From an uncultured bacterium (GTDB taxonomy: Bacteria; Bacteroidota; Ignavibacteria; Kapaibacteriales; UBA4661), in NCBI GenBank assembly GCA_937899715.1, contig CALCNX010000088.1:1-64000 (forward strand): a DNA stretch of 64,000 nt. Reading direction: 5' to 3'. This document shows, piece by piece, positions 52,525 through 61,417 of the stretch. The notes below the pieces were generated by a model. The model was not told the origin of the DNA. It worked only from the letters and a program-made list of their open reading frames with translations, and did no database searches. A program made the position numbers and the translations under genes. Numbering within the stretch: the stretch's first letter is position 1; each line of letters opens with the position of its first letter.

Positions 52525-53565
52525 TTAAAATGTTTCTCCGTGAGCGAGTGGAGTCACACTCACCCAGCCCTTTGCAGCAAGCGCTTCGGCAATCTGTACC
52601 GCATTCGTCGCTGCGCCCTTGCGGATGTTGTCCGAGACTACCCACATATACGCACCGTGTTCTACTGAGTCGTCCTTGCGGATGCGACCTACAAAAACTT
52701 CATCCCGCCCGTCGCTCATCTGTGGCGTGGGATAGACTGCTTTGTGCGGTTCATCCGCAATCACTATGCCCGGTGCGGTTTTCAGCACATTGGTCATTGC
52801 TTCGGGAGAAATTGCTTTTTCGGTTTCGACGTTCACCGATTCCCCGTGTCCACCTAGTGTGGGAACGCGCACACACGTTACAGCCAGACGCAATGAGGGC
52901 AGTTCCATGATTTTACGAATTTCATTCAGCATTTTGGTTTCTTCTTCGGAAAAACCAAACTGTTCTTTGACAGTATGAAAGACGGTATTAAAAGCAATAG
53001 GCGCAGAAAAGGGTGACTGAACGGGCTTCCCTTGTAGCTCACCGTGAAGCGTTTCCACACCTTGATTTCCGGCACCACTTGGTGATTGGTAGGTAGAAAC
53101 AACGACACGCTTCAGCCCAAATTCGTTGTGGAGAGGCTCCAGCGCTACCACGAGCTGAATAGTCGAGCAATTTGGATTGGCAATAATACCGTGATGCCCC
53201 TGAAGCGCATGGGTATTCACCTCAGGCACAACAAGCGGTACGTGCTTGTGCATTCGCCACGCACTGCTGTTGTCAATCGCCACGCAACCTGCCTTTGCTG
53301 CCGACGGCGCAAATTCTTTGCTTGCTGCTCCACCGGCGGAGAAGAGTGCTATGTCCACGCCTTGAAATGAGTCGTGTGTCAATTCTTCAACGGTGTATTC
53401 TTGTCCTTTGAAGGTGAGTTTTGAACCCGCAGAGCGCTTAGAAGCAAGAAGTTTGAGGGATTTGACAGGAAAATTACGCTCTTCAAGGACTTTGAGCATT
53501 GTGCGCCCCACCAGTCCTGTTGCGCCCGCCACAGCGACAACGTAGCCATTTGTTTGATTACTCAT
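52525..53565 (-). CDS. asd: Aspartate-semialdehyde dehydrogenase
   Basis: A 346-residue enzyme that reduces aspartyl phosphate in the lysine, threonine and methionine pathways. The NADP loop is AGATGLVGRTML near residue 14, the catalytic Cys is in NPNCSTIQLV near residue 132, and the block SPSGAGNQGV follows. Its length matches the Bacillus-type ASADH. It stands 41 bases downstream of mtaB. The threonine gene thrB is 33 kb away on the other strand. Confidence 0.96.
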   Translation of the reverse strand: MSNQTNGYVVAVAGATGLVGRTMLKVLEERNFPVKSLKLLASKRSAGSKLTFKGQEYTVEELTHDSFQGVDIALFSAGGAASKEFAPSAAKAGCVAIDNSSAWRMHKHVPLVVPEVNTHALQGHHGIIANPNCSTIQLVVALEPLHNEFGLKRVVVSTYQSPSGAGNQGVETLHGELQGKPVQSPFSAPIAFNTVFHTVKEQFGFSEEETKMLNEIRKIMELPSLRLAVTCVRVPTLGGHGESVNVETEKAISPEAMTNVLKTAPGIVIADEPHKAVYPTPQMSDGRDEVFVGRIRKDDSVEHGAYMWVVSDNIRKGAATNAVQIAEALAAKGWVSVTPLAHGETF

Positions 53566-53605
53566 GAAAAACTTGGTTGTGAATAAAACTTACATCATCA
53601 TCGGA

Positions 53606-54973
53606 TTACATCATAATCGGAATATACGAAACGTCGCTTGCTCGGAAGCGGGAAAAATGATACGAGTCTTCCAGCATATCACTAAGCACCGTCTCGCCAC
53701 CACTAAGTTCGCGTAGGCGAACACGCATGGGTGCTTGCACAAGGCTGGCAGCCCCCGCAAACTCGGCGCGAACATAATTTTCTGTCCAGCCTGTCCATAG
53801 TCCCGTTTCCGGGTTTCGCTGTTCAGGAATGACCGTGTGCTCTGTGCCGCACTGGGACTGATAGAATTCAAATTTTTTCTTTGCCGATAGTGTGCGTAAA
53901 CGCTTTGAGCGTTCTGCTCGCACGTGCATCGGTACGCCGCCCGTCAGCGCAGAAAGCTCAGCAGCAGGCGTATTTTCTCGCTCCGAATAGCTAAAGACGT
54001 GCAAATACGAAACAGGAAGGTCGTGCAGCATTGCAAACGTTTCCTCAAAATGCGCATCGGTTTCTGTGGGAAAGCCCACAATCACATCCGCTCCGATACC
54101 TGCCGACGGCATGAAATCTTTGATTGTATCAATAAGTTCACGGTAGTATTCCGCTTTGTAGCGGCGTCGCATTTGGCGCAATACATCCGGCGAGCCGCTC
54201 TGAAGCGGAATATGGAACGATGGGCAAAAAACGCTTGATTGCGCAATAATTTCGATAATTTCTCGCGTCAATAAATTTGGCTCAATAGACGAAATCCGCA
54301 CCCGCAAGCGTGTTTGCATCTTATCAATTTGACGCACCACATCGGTAAATGTTTCGCCTGTCGCGGCTTCATAATCACCCAAGTTGATACCCGAAAGCAC
54401 GACTTCGTGGTAACCACTTGCTTCCAATGCTCGTATTTTCTCAGGAATGAGGGCAAAATCCATTGCGCGGCTTTTGCCCCGCGCAAGTGGAATCGTGCAA
54501 AAACTACATTTGTAATCGCACCCGTCCTGAAGTTTCAAAAACGCCCGTGTGCGGCTGTCAGACTCGGTGGACTGCGCTTCCACGAAGTCGAGCGCTCCGT
54601 CTAATTCTTCCACAAAACAATGCGGGGTGTCGAGTTTGCGAAAATCGCGTACAAGGTTGGTAATCTTGAACTTTTCTTTTGCCCCAAAGACCGCATCCAC
54701 GCCTTCAATCGAAGCAATCTCCTCTGGCTGTAGTTGTGCATAACAGCCAGTCACACCCACAAATGCCTGCGGAGAGACGCGCAGCGCACGCCGAATTATC
54801 TGCCGACATTCTTTATCTGCATTTTCGGTAACAGTACACGTGTTGATGATCACGGCATCGGTAGGCTGTCCAAAGGGTACGACAGAATGACCGTCGCGTT
54901 CAAAGATGCTTTGTAATTGCGAGGTTTCAGCGTAATTCAGTTTGCAACCGAGGGTATAAAAAGAAACGTTCAT
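53606..54973 (-). CDS. mtaB: tRNA t6A37 methylthiotransferase MtaB
   Basis: A 455-residue radical SAM enzyme that adds a methylthio group to t6A37 of tRNA. The N-terminal UPF0004 cluster ligands are Cys10 (TLGCKL), the Cys in INTCTVTENADKEC, and the Cys in VTGCYAQLQ. The radical SAM motif is DGCDYKCSFCTIPLARG, C-x3-C-x2-C. A C-terminal TRAM domain follows. It thus depends on Fe-S assembly, but the suf genes are not next to it. The ATG at 54973 is preceded by an AT-rich leader. Confidence 0.95.
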   Translation of the reverse strand: MNVSFYTLGCKLNYAETSQLQSIFERDGHSVVPFGQPTDAVIINTCTVTENADKECRQIIRRALRVSPQAFVGVTGCYAQLQPEEIASIEGVDAVFGAKEKFKITNLVRDFRKLDTPHCFVEELDGALDFVEAQSTESDSRTRAFLKLQDGCDYKCSFCTIPLARGKSRAMDFALIPEKIRALEASGYHEVVLSGINLGDYEAATGETFTDVVRQIDKMQTRLRVRISSIEPNLLTREIIEIIAQSSVFCPSFHIPLQSGSPDVLRQMRRRYKAEYYRELIDTIKDFMPSAGIGADVIVGFPTETDAHFEETFAMLHDLPVSYLHVFSYSERENTPAAELSALTGGVPMHVRAERSKRLRTLSAKKKFEFYQSQCGTEHTVIPEQRNPETGLWTGWTENYVRAEFAGAASLVQAPMRVRLRELSGGETVLSDMLEDSYHFSRFRASDVSYIPIMM

Positions 54974-55095
54974 AGCAGCATTTGAGGAAAAATTTGAATC
55001 ATAAACTTACGATTTTTCGCCGCTTCTGCCAAATACTTTCAAAATGTGAAGTCCTTTCTCCGCACAAAGTTTTGACGCAAAAAAATCATACGAAT

Positions 55096-55138
55096 AAAAG
55101 AAAACCCACTTGCAGACATATCTGCAAGCGGGCTTTTC
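55096..55138 (-). terminator. Strong terminator after sortilin-like gene
   Basis: On the minus strand, the stem around CTTGCAGA and TCTGCAAG (55105-55132, loop TATG) extends with GCCC/GGGT on the outside, followed by TTTTCTTTT. It may work in both directions, since AAAACCC is on the other side. It lies about 35 bases downstream of the stop. Confidence 0.88.
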
Positions 55139-55169
55139 TGTTGCTGAAGAAATAAACAACCTTCTTTGC

Positions 55170-58100
55170 TTATTGCTGAGGCATTGCAAAGAATTCTTCA
55201 CGCGAAATCATCGGTACAATGGGCAGACTCTTTGTCTTGAGGGATTCGTTCAGGCTCACAAGGTCTTTGCCTGTCAGTTTTTCCCATGTAGCAACAGCTA
55301 CTTTCAAGTCTGCGTCCAGCATTGCAATGTTGTCCAAGTGAACTTTGCTTGGTGCTCCGGCGTGGAAACTGACCACACCATAGATTTCAAGCAGTTTCTC
55401 GCGCAACTTATTTTCTTTTACACCCACGTAATAGCCTTCGCCAGCCACAAGCGTTTTGTAGAATTCAGCAAATTGTTTGTGATTCGCTTCAAGACTTGCT
55501 TTAACTGCTGGGTCAGTGGCAGCGTCCATGCGCGATTTGAGTGTGTCGCGGGTGCGAACAGTCGTTTCGATGATGTACGCAAGGCGTTCTTGCATATCGT
55601 AGAGTTGCTTTGCTGTTTTGTACTGCGCGAGGCGCTCAGAAGCAGGATATGGCGAACGTGCGTCGCTGACAAGCGTAAGCGGTCCTGTAAACGTTTTATC
55701 ACCTTTAGTGATGCGAACGGTATATTTACCTTCCGGTGCGGTCAACCCCTGACCAAGACCATTCAAGCCGTTTTCGGTCTCAAAGCTCTCTGCTTTCGCA
55801 GCTTTTGGCGGGCGGGTGGACATTCCCCACTGCACGCGGTTCAAGCCCTTGCGTTTGCCACCTTGCAGCGTGGTCAAAACCTCGTTTTTATCGTTCAAAA
55901 TATCAACCGTGAGACTGCCCGAACTCAAGCGATCTTTCAGGAAATAGGTGATAACTGCGTTTCCGCTCAGGTTGTCGCCCGTAAATTCGTCGCTGCCCGG
56001 AAAATCTTGGAAACCGATGCCGAAAGATTGCACGGTCGGACGAGCAGGTAAAATTGCCAGTTCGCTGTTCAATATCTCAGATGTAAGTGCACGAATCGGC
56101 GTAATATCGTCAATGATGATAACGCCGCGTCCGTGCGTCGCCAGCATTACGTCGTGTTCGCGCGGGTGAATTGCAATATCACGAATCCCTACATTTGGTA
56201 TGTTTGCTGTCATCTGCGCCCAGTTCTGACCGCCGTCCAGTGAAATAAGCAAGCCCATTTCTGTTCCCAAGAACAGCAGGTTTTTGCTCACCAAATCTTC
56301 TCGGATGCAGAGTGCATAGCTTTTGAATTCGCTTGAAGCAAAGGCAGTCCACGTTTTGCCGAAGTCAGTTGTTTTGTAGGCGTAGGTTTTCATATCACCC
56401 ATCGTATGCCCGTCGAAGGTCACGTATGCAGTGCCTTTGTCGAAATGACTTGCTTCGACGGTTGAAACCCACGTGTTTTTCGGCACACCCGGCACGTTTG
56501 CTACAACGTTTGTCCACGTCTTGCCGCCATTTTGCGTTACTTGCAAGTTACCGTCATCCGTTCCTGCCCAAATCACTTTTTCATCCAACGGCGACTCAGC
56601 AACGGCATAAATGGTCGTGTGATTCTCGGCAGAAGATTTATCCATTGTTACGCCACCGGACTCCTCTTGTTTCTGCTTCATCGGGTCGTTGGTCGTCAGG
56701 TCGGGCGAGATTTTTTCCCATGTTTCGCCCTTGTCGTAAGAGCGGAAAAGGAATTGCGAAGCAGCATAGAGTGTTTTCGGGTTCTTGGGACTTTGCACAA
56801 TCGGCGTGTTCCAGTTCCAACGGTATTTTGGCTCGCCTGCTTTTTCAAGTGGTTTGATAACCTTGATTTCGCCTGTCGGAAGATGATGACGAATCATATT
56901 ACCACCTTGCGACTCGAAGTAGATGTAGTTTTTGTCCACACGGTCGCGTACCACGTAGAAGCCATCACCAAAGCCGACACTGCGCCATACTGAATTGGTC
57001 AGCGCTCCGGCTGCACGGGAGGGAGCCATCCACGAGCCATTGTCCTGCAAGCCGCCCATAACATTGTACGGTGTTTCCATGTCGTAGCTGACGTGATAAA
57101 ACTGAGAAACAGGCAAATTGCGGAAGAACTGCCATTTTCTGCCGCGGTCAAGTGAACGATAGACACCGCCGTCCGTACCGAGCAGCAAGTGCATTGGGTT
57201 TTTGGGGTCTATCCAAAGTGCGTGGTGGTCGGAATGCGTGTCATTGCCAATCGTCTCAAAGGTCTTACCGCCGTCATTGCTGACGTTGAGTTGAAAGTTT
57301 GGCTTATAGACACGGTTCTCATCCGTCGGGTCAACTTCCAGCACGGCAAAGTAAAATGGGCGAAGCGTAAGCGACACTTTATCCGCCATGAGTTTCCATG
57401 TCTCACCCTTATTTTCTGAGCGATAAATGCCCGTTTTTTTCGATTCCACCATTGCATACACCACATTGGTGTTCGATGGTGCAACAGCGATACACGTGCG
57501 ACCAATCATACCTCCCGGAAGTCCGTTTTCGGTACCAAGTTTTTTCCATGTTTTGCCACCATCTACCGATTTGAAGAAGCCGCTTCCATCACCACCGGAT
57601 GAGAATTCCCAGCCCTTGCGGCGGAATGTCCACATGGACGCATAAACAATGTTTGGGTTCGAGGGGTCAAGCACAACATCGGCGCAACCTGTTTTTGCGT
57701 CGCCTGCCAAGATTTTTTCCCATGTTTTGCCGCCGTCAATGGTCTTGTACAAGCCTCTGTCGTCGCTGTCCGACCAGAGAGCGCCCATACCAGCCACATA
57801 CACAATGTTTGCATTGGTGCTGTGAATGGCAATTTTGGCAATACGCTCCACCTTCTCCAAGCCCATGCGTTGCCAGTTGTCGCCACCATCGGTGGTTTTA
57901 TACACGCCGTCGCCGATAGAAACGCTATTGCGTACATTGGTTTCTCCTGTGCCAATCCACACGGTTTCGCCTTTCGATGCTTGGTCAATCGCCAATGCAC
58001 CGATGGACTGCGTGTATTTATCAAACACGGACTTGAACGTTGTGCCGTTGTCAAGCGATTTCCACGCGCCGCCTGTGGCAGTGCCGACCCAGATAATACG

Positions 58101-58346
58101 CTGGTCGGGGGATTTCGGATTTTTCTCGTCAAGTTTTTTGTCAATCACATCTATTGCCGTGATGCGTCCGCTCATGGCGGCGGGACCTATTTGGCGAGCT
58201 TTAATGTCGCCGAACATGGCACTGGTGATTTTGATTGGTGCTGGGGTTGTGCTTGCTTGCTGCGCTTGCACTGCCGCGCCTGAGAGCGCAGTGCTACACA
58301 CCGCATAGACACAAAGTGTCCGCACAAAAGAGCGAAAAAGTTGCAT
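55170..58346 (-). CDS. Secreted sortilin/BNR-repeat protein
   Basis: A 1058-residue exported protein with a signal peptide (residues 1-29, cleaving near VQA). It carries many sortilin/VPS10-type BNR repeats, seen as GVYKTTDGGDNW, GLYKTIDGGKTW, GVYRSLDRGRKW and similar S/T-x-D-x-G-x-x-W motifs, mostly in residues 80-760. A C-terminal region follows with predicted helices near 930-1000. This family is common in Bacteroidota as WD40/YVTN/BNR-type proteins; some are glycosidase-like, but no activity is shown here. I start at the ATG at 58346; a longer frame starts at 58394. Confidence 0.85.
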   Translation of the reverse strand: MQLFRSFVRTLCVYAVCSTALSGAAVQAQQASTTPAPIKITSAMFGDIKARQIGPAAMSGRITAIDVIDKKLDEKNPKSPDQRIIWVGTATGGAWKSLDNGTTFKSVFDKYTQSIGALAIDQASKGETVWIGTGETNVRNSVSIGDGVYKTTDGGDNWQRMGLEKVERIAKIAIHSTNANIVYVAGMGALWSDSDDRGLYKTIDGGKTWEKILAGDAKTGCADVVLDPSNPNIVYASMWTFRRKGWEFSSGGDGSGFFKSVDGGKTWKKLGTENGLPGGMIGRTCIAVAPSNTNVVYAMVESKKTGIYRSENKGETWKLMADKVSLTLRPFYFAVLEVDPTDENRVYKPNFQLNVSNDGGKTFETIGNDTHSDHHALWIDPKNPMHLLLGTDGGVYRSLDRGRKWQFFRNLPVSQFYHVSYDMETPYNVMGGLQDNGSWMAPSRAAGALTNSVWRSVGFGDGFYVVRDRVDKNYIYFESQGGNMIRHHLPTGEIKVIKPLEKAGEPKYRWNWNTPIVQSPKNPKTLYAASQFLFRSYDKGETWEKISPDLTTNDPMKQKQEESGGVTMDKSSAENHTTIYAVAESPLDEKVIWAGTDDGNLQVTQNGGKTWTNVVANVPGVPKNTWVSTVEASHFDKGTAYVTFDGHTMGDMKTYAYKTTDFGKTWTAFASSEFKSYALCIREDLVSKNLLFLGTEMGLLISLDGGQNWAQMTANIPNVGIRDIAIHPREHDVMLATHGRGVIIIDDITPIRALTSEILNSELAILPARPTVQSFGIGFQDFPGSDEFTGDNLSGNAVITYFLKDRLSSGSLTVDILNDKNEVLTTLQGGKRKGLNRVQWGMSTRPPKAAKAESFETENGLNGLGQGLTAPEGKYTVRITKGDKTFTGPLTLVSDARSPYPASERLAQYKTAKQLYDMQERLAYIIETTVRTRDTLKSRMDAATDPAVKASLEANHKQFAEFYKTLVAGEGYYVGVKENKLREKLLEIYGVVSFHAGAPSKVHLDNIAMLDADLKVAVATWEKLTGKDLVSLNESLKTKSLPIVPMISREEFFAMPQQ

Positions 58347-58431
58347 AATTGCTGGTAAAATAATGTTGAAAAATAATGTTGGGGAAGTTGTCAATGTCAG
58401 ACAAACAAGTTACAAGAAGCCGATGGGCTTT

Positions 58432-58479
58432 GGAAAAGAAAAAAGCATCACCGCGCTGGGAGGCGGCAGTGATGCTTTT
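58432..58479 (-). terminator. Intrinsic terminator after LolA-like gene
   Basis: On the minus strand, AAAAGCATCAC pairs with GTGATGCTTTT (58441-58451 and 58469-58479) with an inner GCCGC/GCGGT region, followed by TTTTTTCTTTT. It lies 26 bases after the stop. Confidence 0.88.
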
Positions 58480-58504
58480 GTTCGGAAGCGGGCATGATTG
58501 GCGA

Positions 58505-59284
58505 TTATTTCTTTGGTTCTACTTTTGCGTCCGCTTTTTTTGCCGGAGGTGCGAAAAAACTTGCGTCATAAGTCTTGTCGAAGGCTATGGATTTCAATAG
58601 TACCGTACTTACGGTTTGTCCTTTTATCTTGGACTCTTGTGTATGTGCTATTATCAAGCCATTAGGCAGTTTCTTGAAGTCGCTAAAATATGTCTCTGCT
58701 TCTGTTTCACCACCCTCTTTGTTCTTCTTCTTGGAAACGGTCTTAATCGTTAAGTAGCTCTCCGCACTGATAAAATAATACTTCACGTCGCCATATTTAT
58801 TTGTTACCTTCAGTTTATAGGTTTGGTCGCCGTCAAGATCTTCTTTACCCATAAGCTCAATTTTGTAGCCTTTGACTTTTGAGTCAATAAACTCGCCATC
58901 AATATCTGCATCATCTTCGGAGCTTTTTAGTTCTTCTTCATTTTTTGGAGCTGGATCCATTTGTCCTGTCCATGGGGTAATTTGCCAGCCTGTTTTTCCA
59001 TCATATGCTTCCTTGAACGTCATACCCATAACAGTACCTTCTGTATAGGTAAACGCGGGACGCTGCTTAATAATTTTGATAGGAAATTTCATGGCACCAG
59101 CATTTTGAACTATTTCAGCCTGTATCTCCATTGATTTCACAGCACGTTGAGCTTTTTCGCCGCCTGCGGCTTCGTTAATTTTAGCGACAACATCGTCAAC
59201 GCTTTGAGCAGAAAGGCTAAGTGTGGTGAAAGCAAAGATAGATGCGCCTGCAAGAGCGGCGCGTTTGAGGGTAGAGAACGTCAT
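58505..59284 (-). CDS. LolA-like outer membrane lipoprotein-sorting family protein
   Basis: A 259-residue exported protein with a signal peptide (to about residue 26, LSAQ). The mature part resembles the LolA-like fold of Bacteroidota: VVAKINEAAGGEKA, then FTYTEGTVMGMTF, EAYDGKTGWQI and a C-terminal KSIAFDKTYDASFFAPP. The acidic segment DDADIDGEFIDSK is an insertion typical of the Bacteroidota versions. LolA chaperones lipoproteins; whether this one does is inference. A GGAG ribosome site precedes the ATG at 59284. The C-terminus is Lys-rich. Confidence 0.75.
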   Translation of the reverse strand: MTFSTLKRAALAGASIFAFTTLSLSAQSVDDVVAKINEAAGGEKAQRAVKSMEIQAEIVQNAGAMKFPIKIIKQRPAFTYTEGTVMGMTFKEAYDGKTGWQITPWTGQMDPAPKNEEELKSSEDDADIDGEFIDSKVKGYKIELMGKEDLDGDQTYKLKVTNKYGDVKYYFISAESYLTIKTVSKKKNKEGGETEAETYFSDFKKLPNGLIIAHTQESKIKGQTVSTVLLKSIAFDKTYDASFFAPPAKKADAKVEPKK

Positions 59285-59389
59285 TGGAAATAACTCCAAA
59301 AGTGTAAAGAAAAGTTGGTTTGTCAATGATACTTATTTGGGGGATTAGAACGCAAAAGTACGCAAAAGGTTTCATGCGCCCAAAGATAC

Positions 59390-59437
59390 AAAAATCTCTG
59401 CGTAAGAAAGCTGCAAAAGCATTTCATACGCAGAGAT
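59390..59437 (-). terminator. Intrinsic terminator after Spy-like gene
   Basis: ATCTCTGCGTA (59394-59404) is the exact reverse complement of TACGCAGAGAT (59427-59437), with a 22-base loop. On the minus strand five T follow. It is 33 bases downstream of the Spy-like stop. Confidence 0.88.
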
Positions 59438-59469
59438 AGAAGAGTGTGGTGAGCCGACTTCGGGCATTG

Positions 59470-59952
59470 TTATTTACCGGCTTTTCTTTCTTTACGATTT
59501 TTCATGCGCTCTTCCATTTTCGCCATCATTTTGCCGCGCATTTCCTCGAATTTCTTTTGCTGGTCTGCCGTCAGGACGGCACTGATTTCTTTGTCGGTAG
59601 CATCCATATTGGTCTTCATTGCTTCGGCAACAGCTTTGCGGTCTCCTTTTTTCTCTTCAAAAATCTTCCGCCCTTCTTGCGCACCTTTAAGAATAATCGG
59701 CTGAATTTTGCCAACTTGCTCGTCGGTGAGTTTGAGTGCCTTTTTCAAATGGTCGGTACGGCGTTCTGCCATTTTCTCCGGTGCCATGCGTGGACCTTTG
59801 CCCGGGGGCGGTACGGGCGGTTGTGCCAAAAGACTGGTTGCGATAAGTACAAGACCCGTCAGAATAAGCACGGCTGCCGAAAGTGTGTGGCGAAGCGTTT
59901 GTGCAGGTGCGACGCTTGCATAAACGGCGGTGGAATTGATGTTGGTTTTCAT
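59470..59952 (-). CDS. Spy/CpxP-like periplasmic protein
   Basis: A 160-residue exported helical protein. An N-terminal hydrophobic segment (residues 24-42) ends near LLAQ. The mature part is a Lys- and Glu-rich helical protein with two LTxxQ-type motifs, LTDEQVGKIQ near residue 74 and LTADQQKKFEEM near residue 128, as in Spy and CpxP chaperones. The Met-rich C-terminus (MRGKMMAKMEERMKN) also resembles CpxP/ZraP metal-binding tails. It may bind unfolded proteins or metal in the periplasm. Confidence 0.8.
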   Translation of the reverse strand: MKTNINSTAVYASVAPAQTLRHTLSAAVLILTGLVLIATSLLAQPPVPPPGKGPRMAPEKMAERRTDHLKKALKLTDEQVGKIQPIILKGAQEGRKIFEEKKGDRKAVAEAMKTNMDATDKEISAVLTADQQKKFEEMRGKMMAKMEERMKNRKERKAGK

Positions 59953-60227
59953 GACGAAAACTCCCTTAGAAAATGTAAAAAAACTGGAGGTAATTGTTGC
60001 AACGTTCTTTTGCGTTCCTCTATCTTCACAGTAGAGCGCTGCATTGTGGAATTGATAATGAGAGTTTTTCTGCGGAGCAGAAGTTTAGCCATGCACTGTT
60101 AAAAAAATGTTAAACCTTTACGGGAAGAAAGATGCAGCAAAGGTGTTTCTTTTTCGTATTTTTGTCCCTGTTTTGAAACTACATTTTCGTCATTTTTCAC
60201 ATCTACACTGTTAAGGAGTGTTTCGCT
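59953..60227. promoter_or_regulatory. Divergent spacer Spy-like/fbaB
   Basis: This 275-base stretch lies between divergent genes. No open frame, tRNA or strong repeat is seen in it. Near the end, AAGGAG (60213-60218) is a good ribosome site before fbaB. Promoters for both genes are expected but cannot be placed. Confidence 0.4.
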
Positions 60228-61298
60228 ATGGCAATGATTGACCAAATCCGTCAACACTTGGGCGATAAAGCCGATTTTCTGCTGAACCACACCAGCAAAA
60301 CCATCAGCAAAGACCAACTGCATCTGCCAAGTGGTGATGCTGTTAGTCGTGAATTTATCGGCTCCGACCGCAATAATCGTGTCCTGCGCAATTTGCAATG
60401 GATTGCGGATACCGGTCGCCTCGCCGGGACAGGCTATACCTCGATTTTGCCCGTTGACCAAGGTATTGAGCACTCCGCAGGCGCTAGTTTTGCAAAAAAT
60501 CCGGCATATTTTGACCCCGAAAATATCGTTAAACTCGCTATCGAAGGCGGCTGCAATGCAGTTGCTTCTACCTTCGGGGTGCTGGGCTTGGTGTCCCGCA
60601 AGTATGCGCACAAGATTCCATTTGTGGTCAAAATTAATCATAACGAACTTCTGACCTACCCCAACAAAGCCGACCAAATCATGTATGGAACCATCAAGCA
60701 ATGCTACGAAATGGGTGCTGCGGCTGTGGGCGCAACGATTTATTTTGGCTCGGCAGAAAGCGGTCGTCAGATTGTGGAGGTTTCCGAAGCATTCGCTGCA
60801 GCGCACGAACTCGGCATGGGAACGATTCTCTGGTGTTACGTTCGCAATAATGCGTTCAAATCTGACAAAGATTACCATGTCTCTGCTGACCTTACGGGAC
60901 AAGCAAACCACCTCGGCGTAACGATTCAAGCTGACATTATCAAACAAAAATTGCCGGAAAATAATGGTGGCTATAAAGCGCTCAATATGGGTAGTTCAAG
61001 CTATGGTAAACTCGACGAGCGTATGTACACCGAACTTAGCACTGACCACCCGATTGACCTCTGCCGTTATCAAGTAGCAAATTGCTATATGGGGCGCACA
61101 GGACTTATCAATAGTGGCGGCGCATCCGGCAGCAACGACTTCTCGGAAGCAACAATGACCGCTGTGGTCAATAAACGCGCTGGCGGCATGGGACTTATTT
61201 CCGGGCGAAAAGCATTCCAACGCCCGATGGCAGAAGGCGCGAAATTGCTTAATGCCATTCAAGACGTGTATTTGTGCAATGATGTAACGATTGCGTAG
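60228..61298 (+). CDS. fbaB: Class I fructose-bisphosphate aldolase (DhnA/FbaB type)
   Basis: A 356-residue Schiff-base aldolase that cleaves fructose 1,6-bisphosphate in glycolysis or makes it in gluconeogenesis. The N-terminal DQGIEHSAGASFAKNP, FVVKINHNELLTYP and IYFGSAESGRQI match DhnA/FbaB, not class II enzymes. The catalytic Lys is in the FVVKINHNEL area. The ATG at 60228 has AAGGAG upstream. It precedes glgA, so central carbon genes cluster here. A hairpin after the stop separates the two. Confidence 0.95.
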   Translation: MAMIDQIRQHLGDKADFLLNHTSKTISKDQLHLPSGDAVSREFIGSDRNNRVLRNLQWIADTGRLAGTGYTSILPVDQGIEHSAGASFAKNPAYFDPENIVKLAIEGGCNAVASTFGVLGLVSRKYAHKIPFVVKINHNELLTYPNKADQIMYGTIKQCYEMGAAAVGATIYFGSAESGRQIVEVSEAFAAAHELGMGTILWCYVRNNAFKSDKDYHVSADLTGQANHLGVTIQADIIKQKLPENNGGYKALNMGSSSYGKLDERMYTELSTDHPIDLCRYQVANCYMGRTGLINSGGASGSNDFSEATMTAVVNKRAGGMGLISGRKAFQRPMAEGAKLLNAIQDVYLCNDVTIA

Positions 61299-61320
61299 AG
61301 ACAATGCAAGTAACTCTTTA

Positions 61321-61351
61321 GGTGTAGTTCACTTTCAAAGTGGGCTACACC
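61321..61351 (+). terminator. Hairpin between fbaB and glgA
   Basis: GGTGTAG (61321-61327) pairs with CTACACC (61345-61351), with an inner CACTTT/AAAGTG stem and a short loop. Only TTCTG follows, so it may reduce rather than end transcription into glgA. Confidence 0.6.
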
Positions 61352-61417
61352 TTCTGTATATGCACTCTGCAAGCACTTGCTTCTGTAAATTCCTTTTACC
61401 ATACTTTCCTCCGCTCT

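Noticed and set aside
55110..56051. 313-codon plus-strand frame opposite the sortilin-like gene
   Set aside because: It is antisense to a well-supported secreted protein and its Cys- and Phe-rich product matches no pattern.
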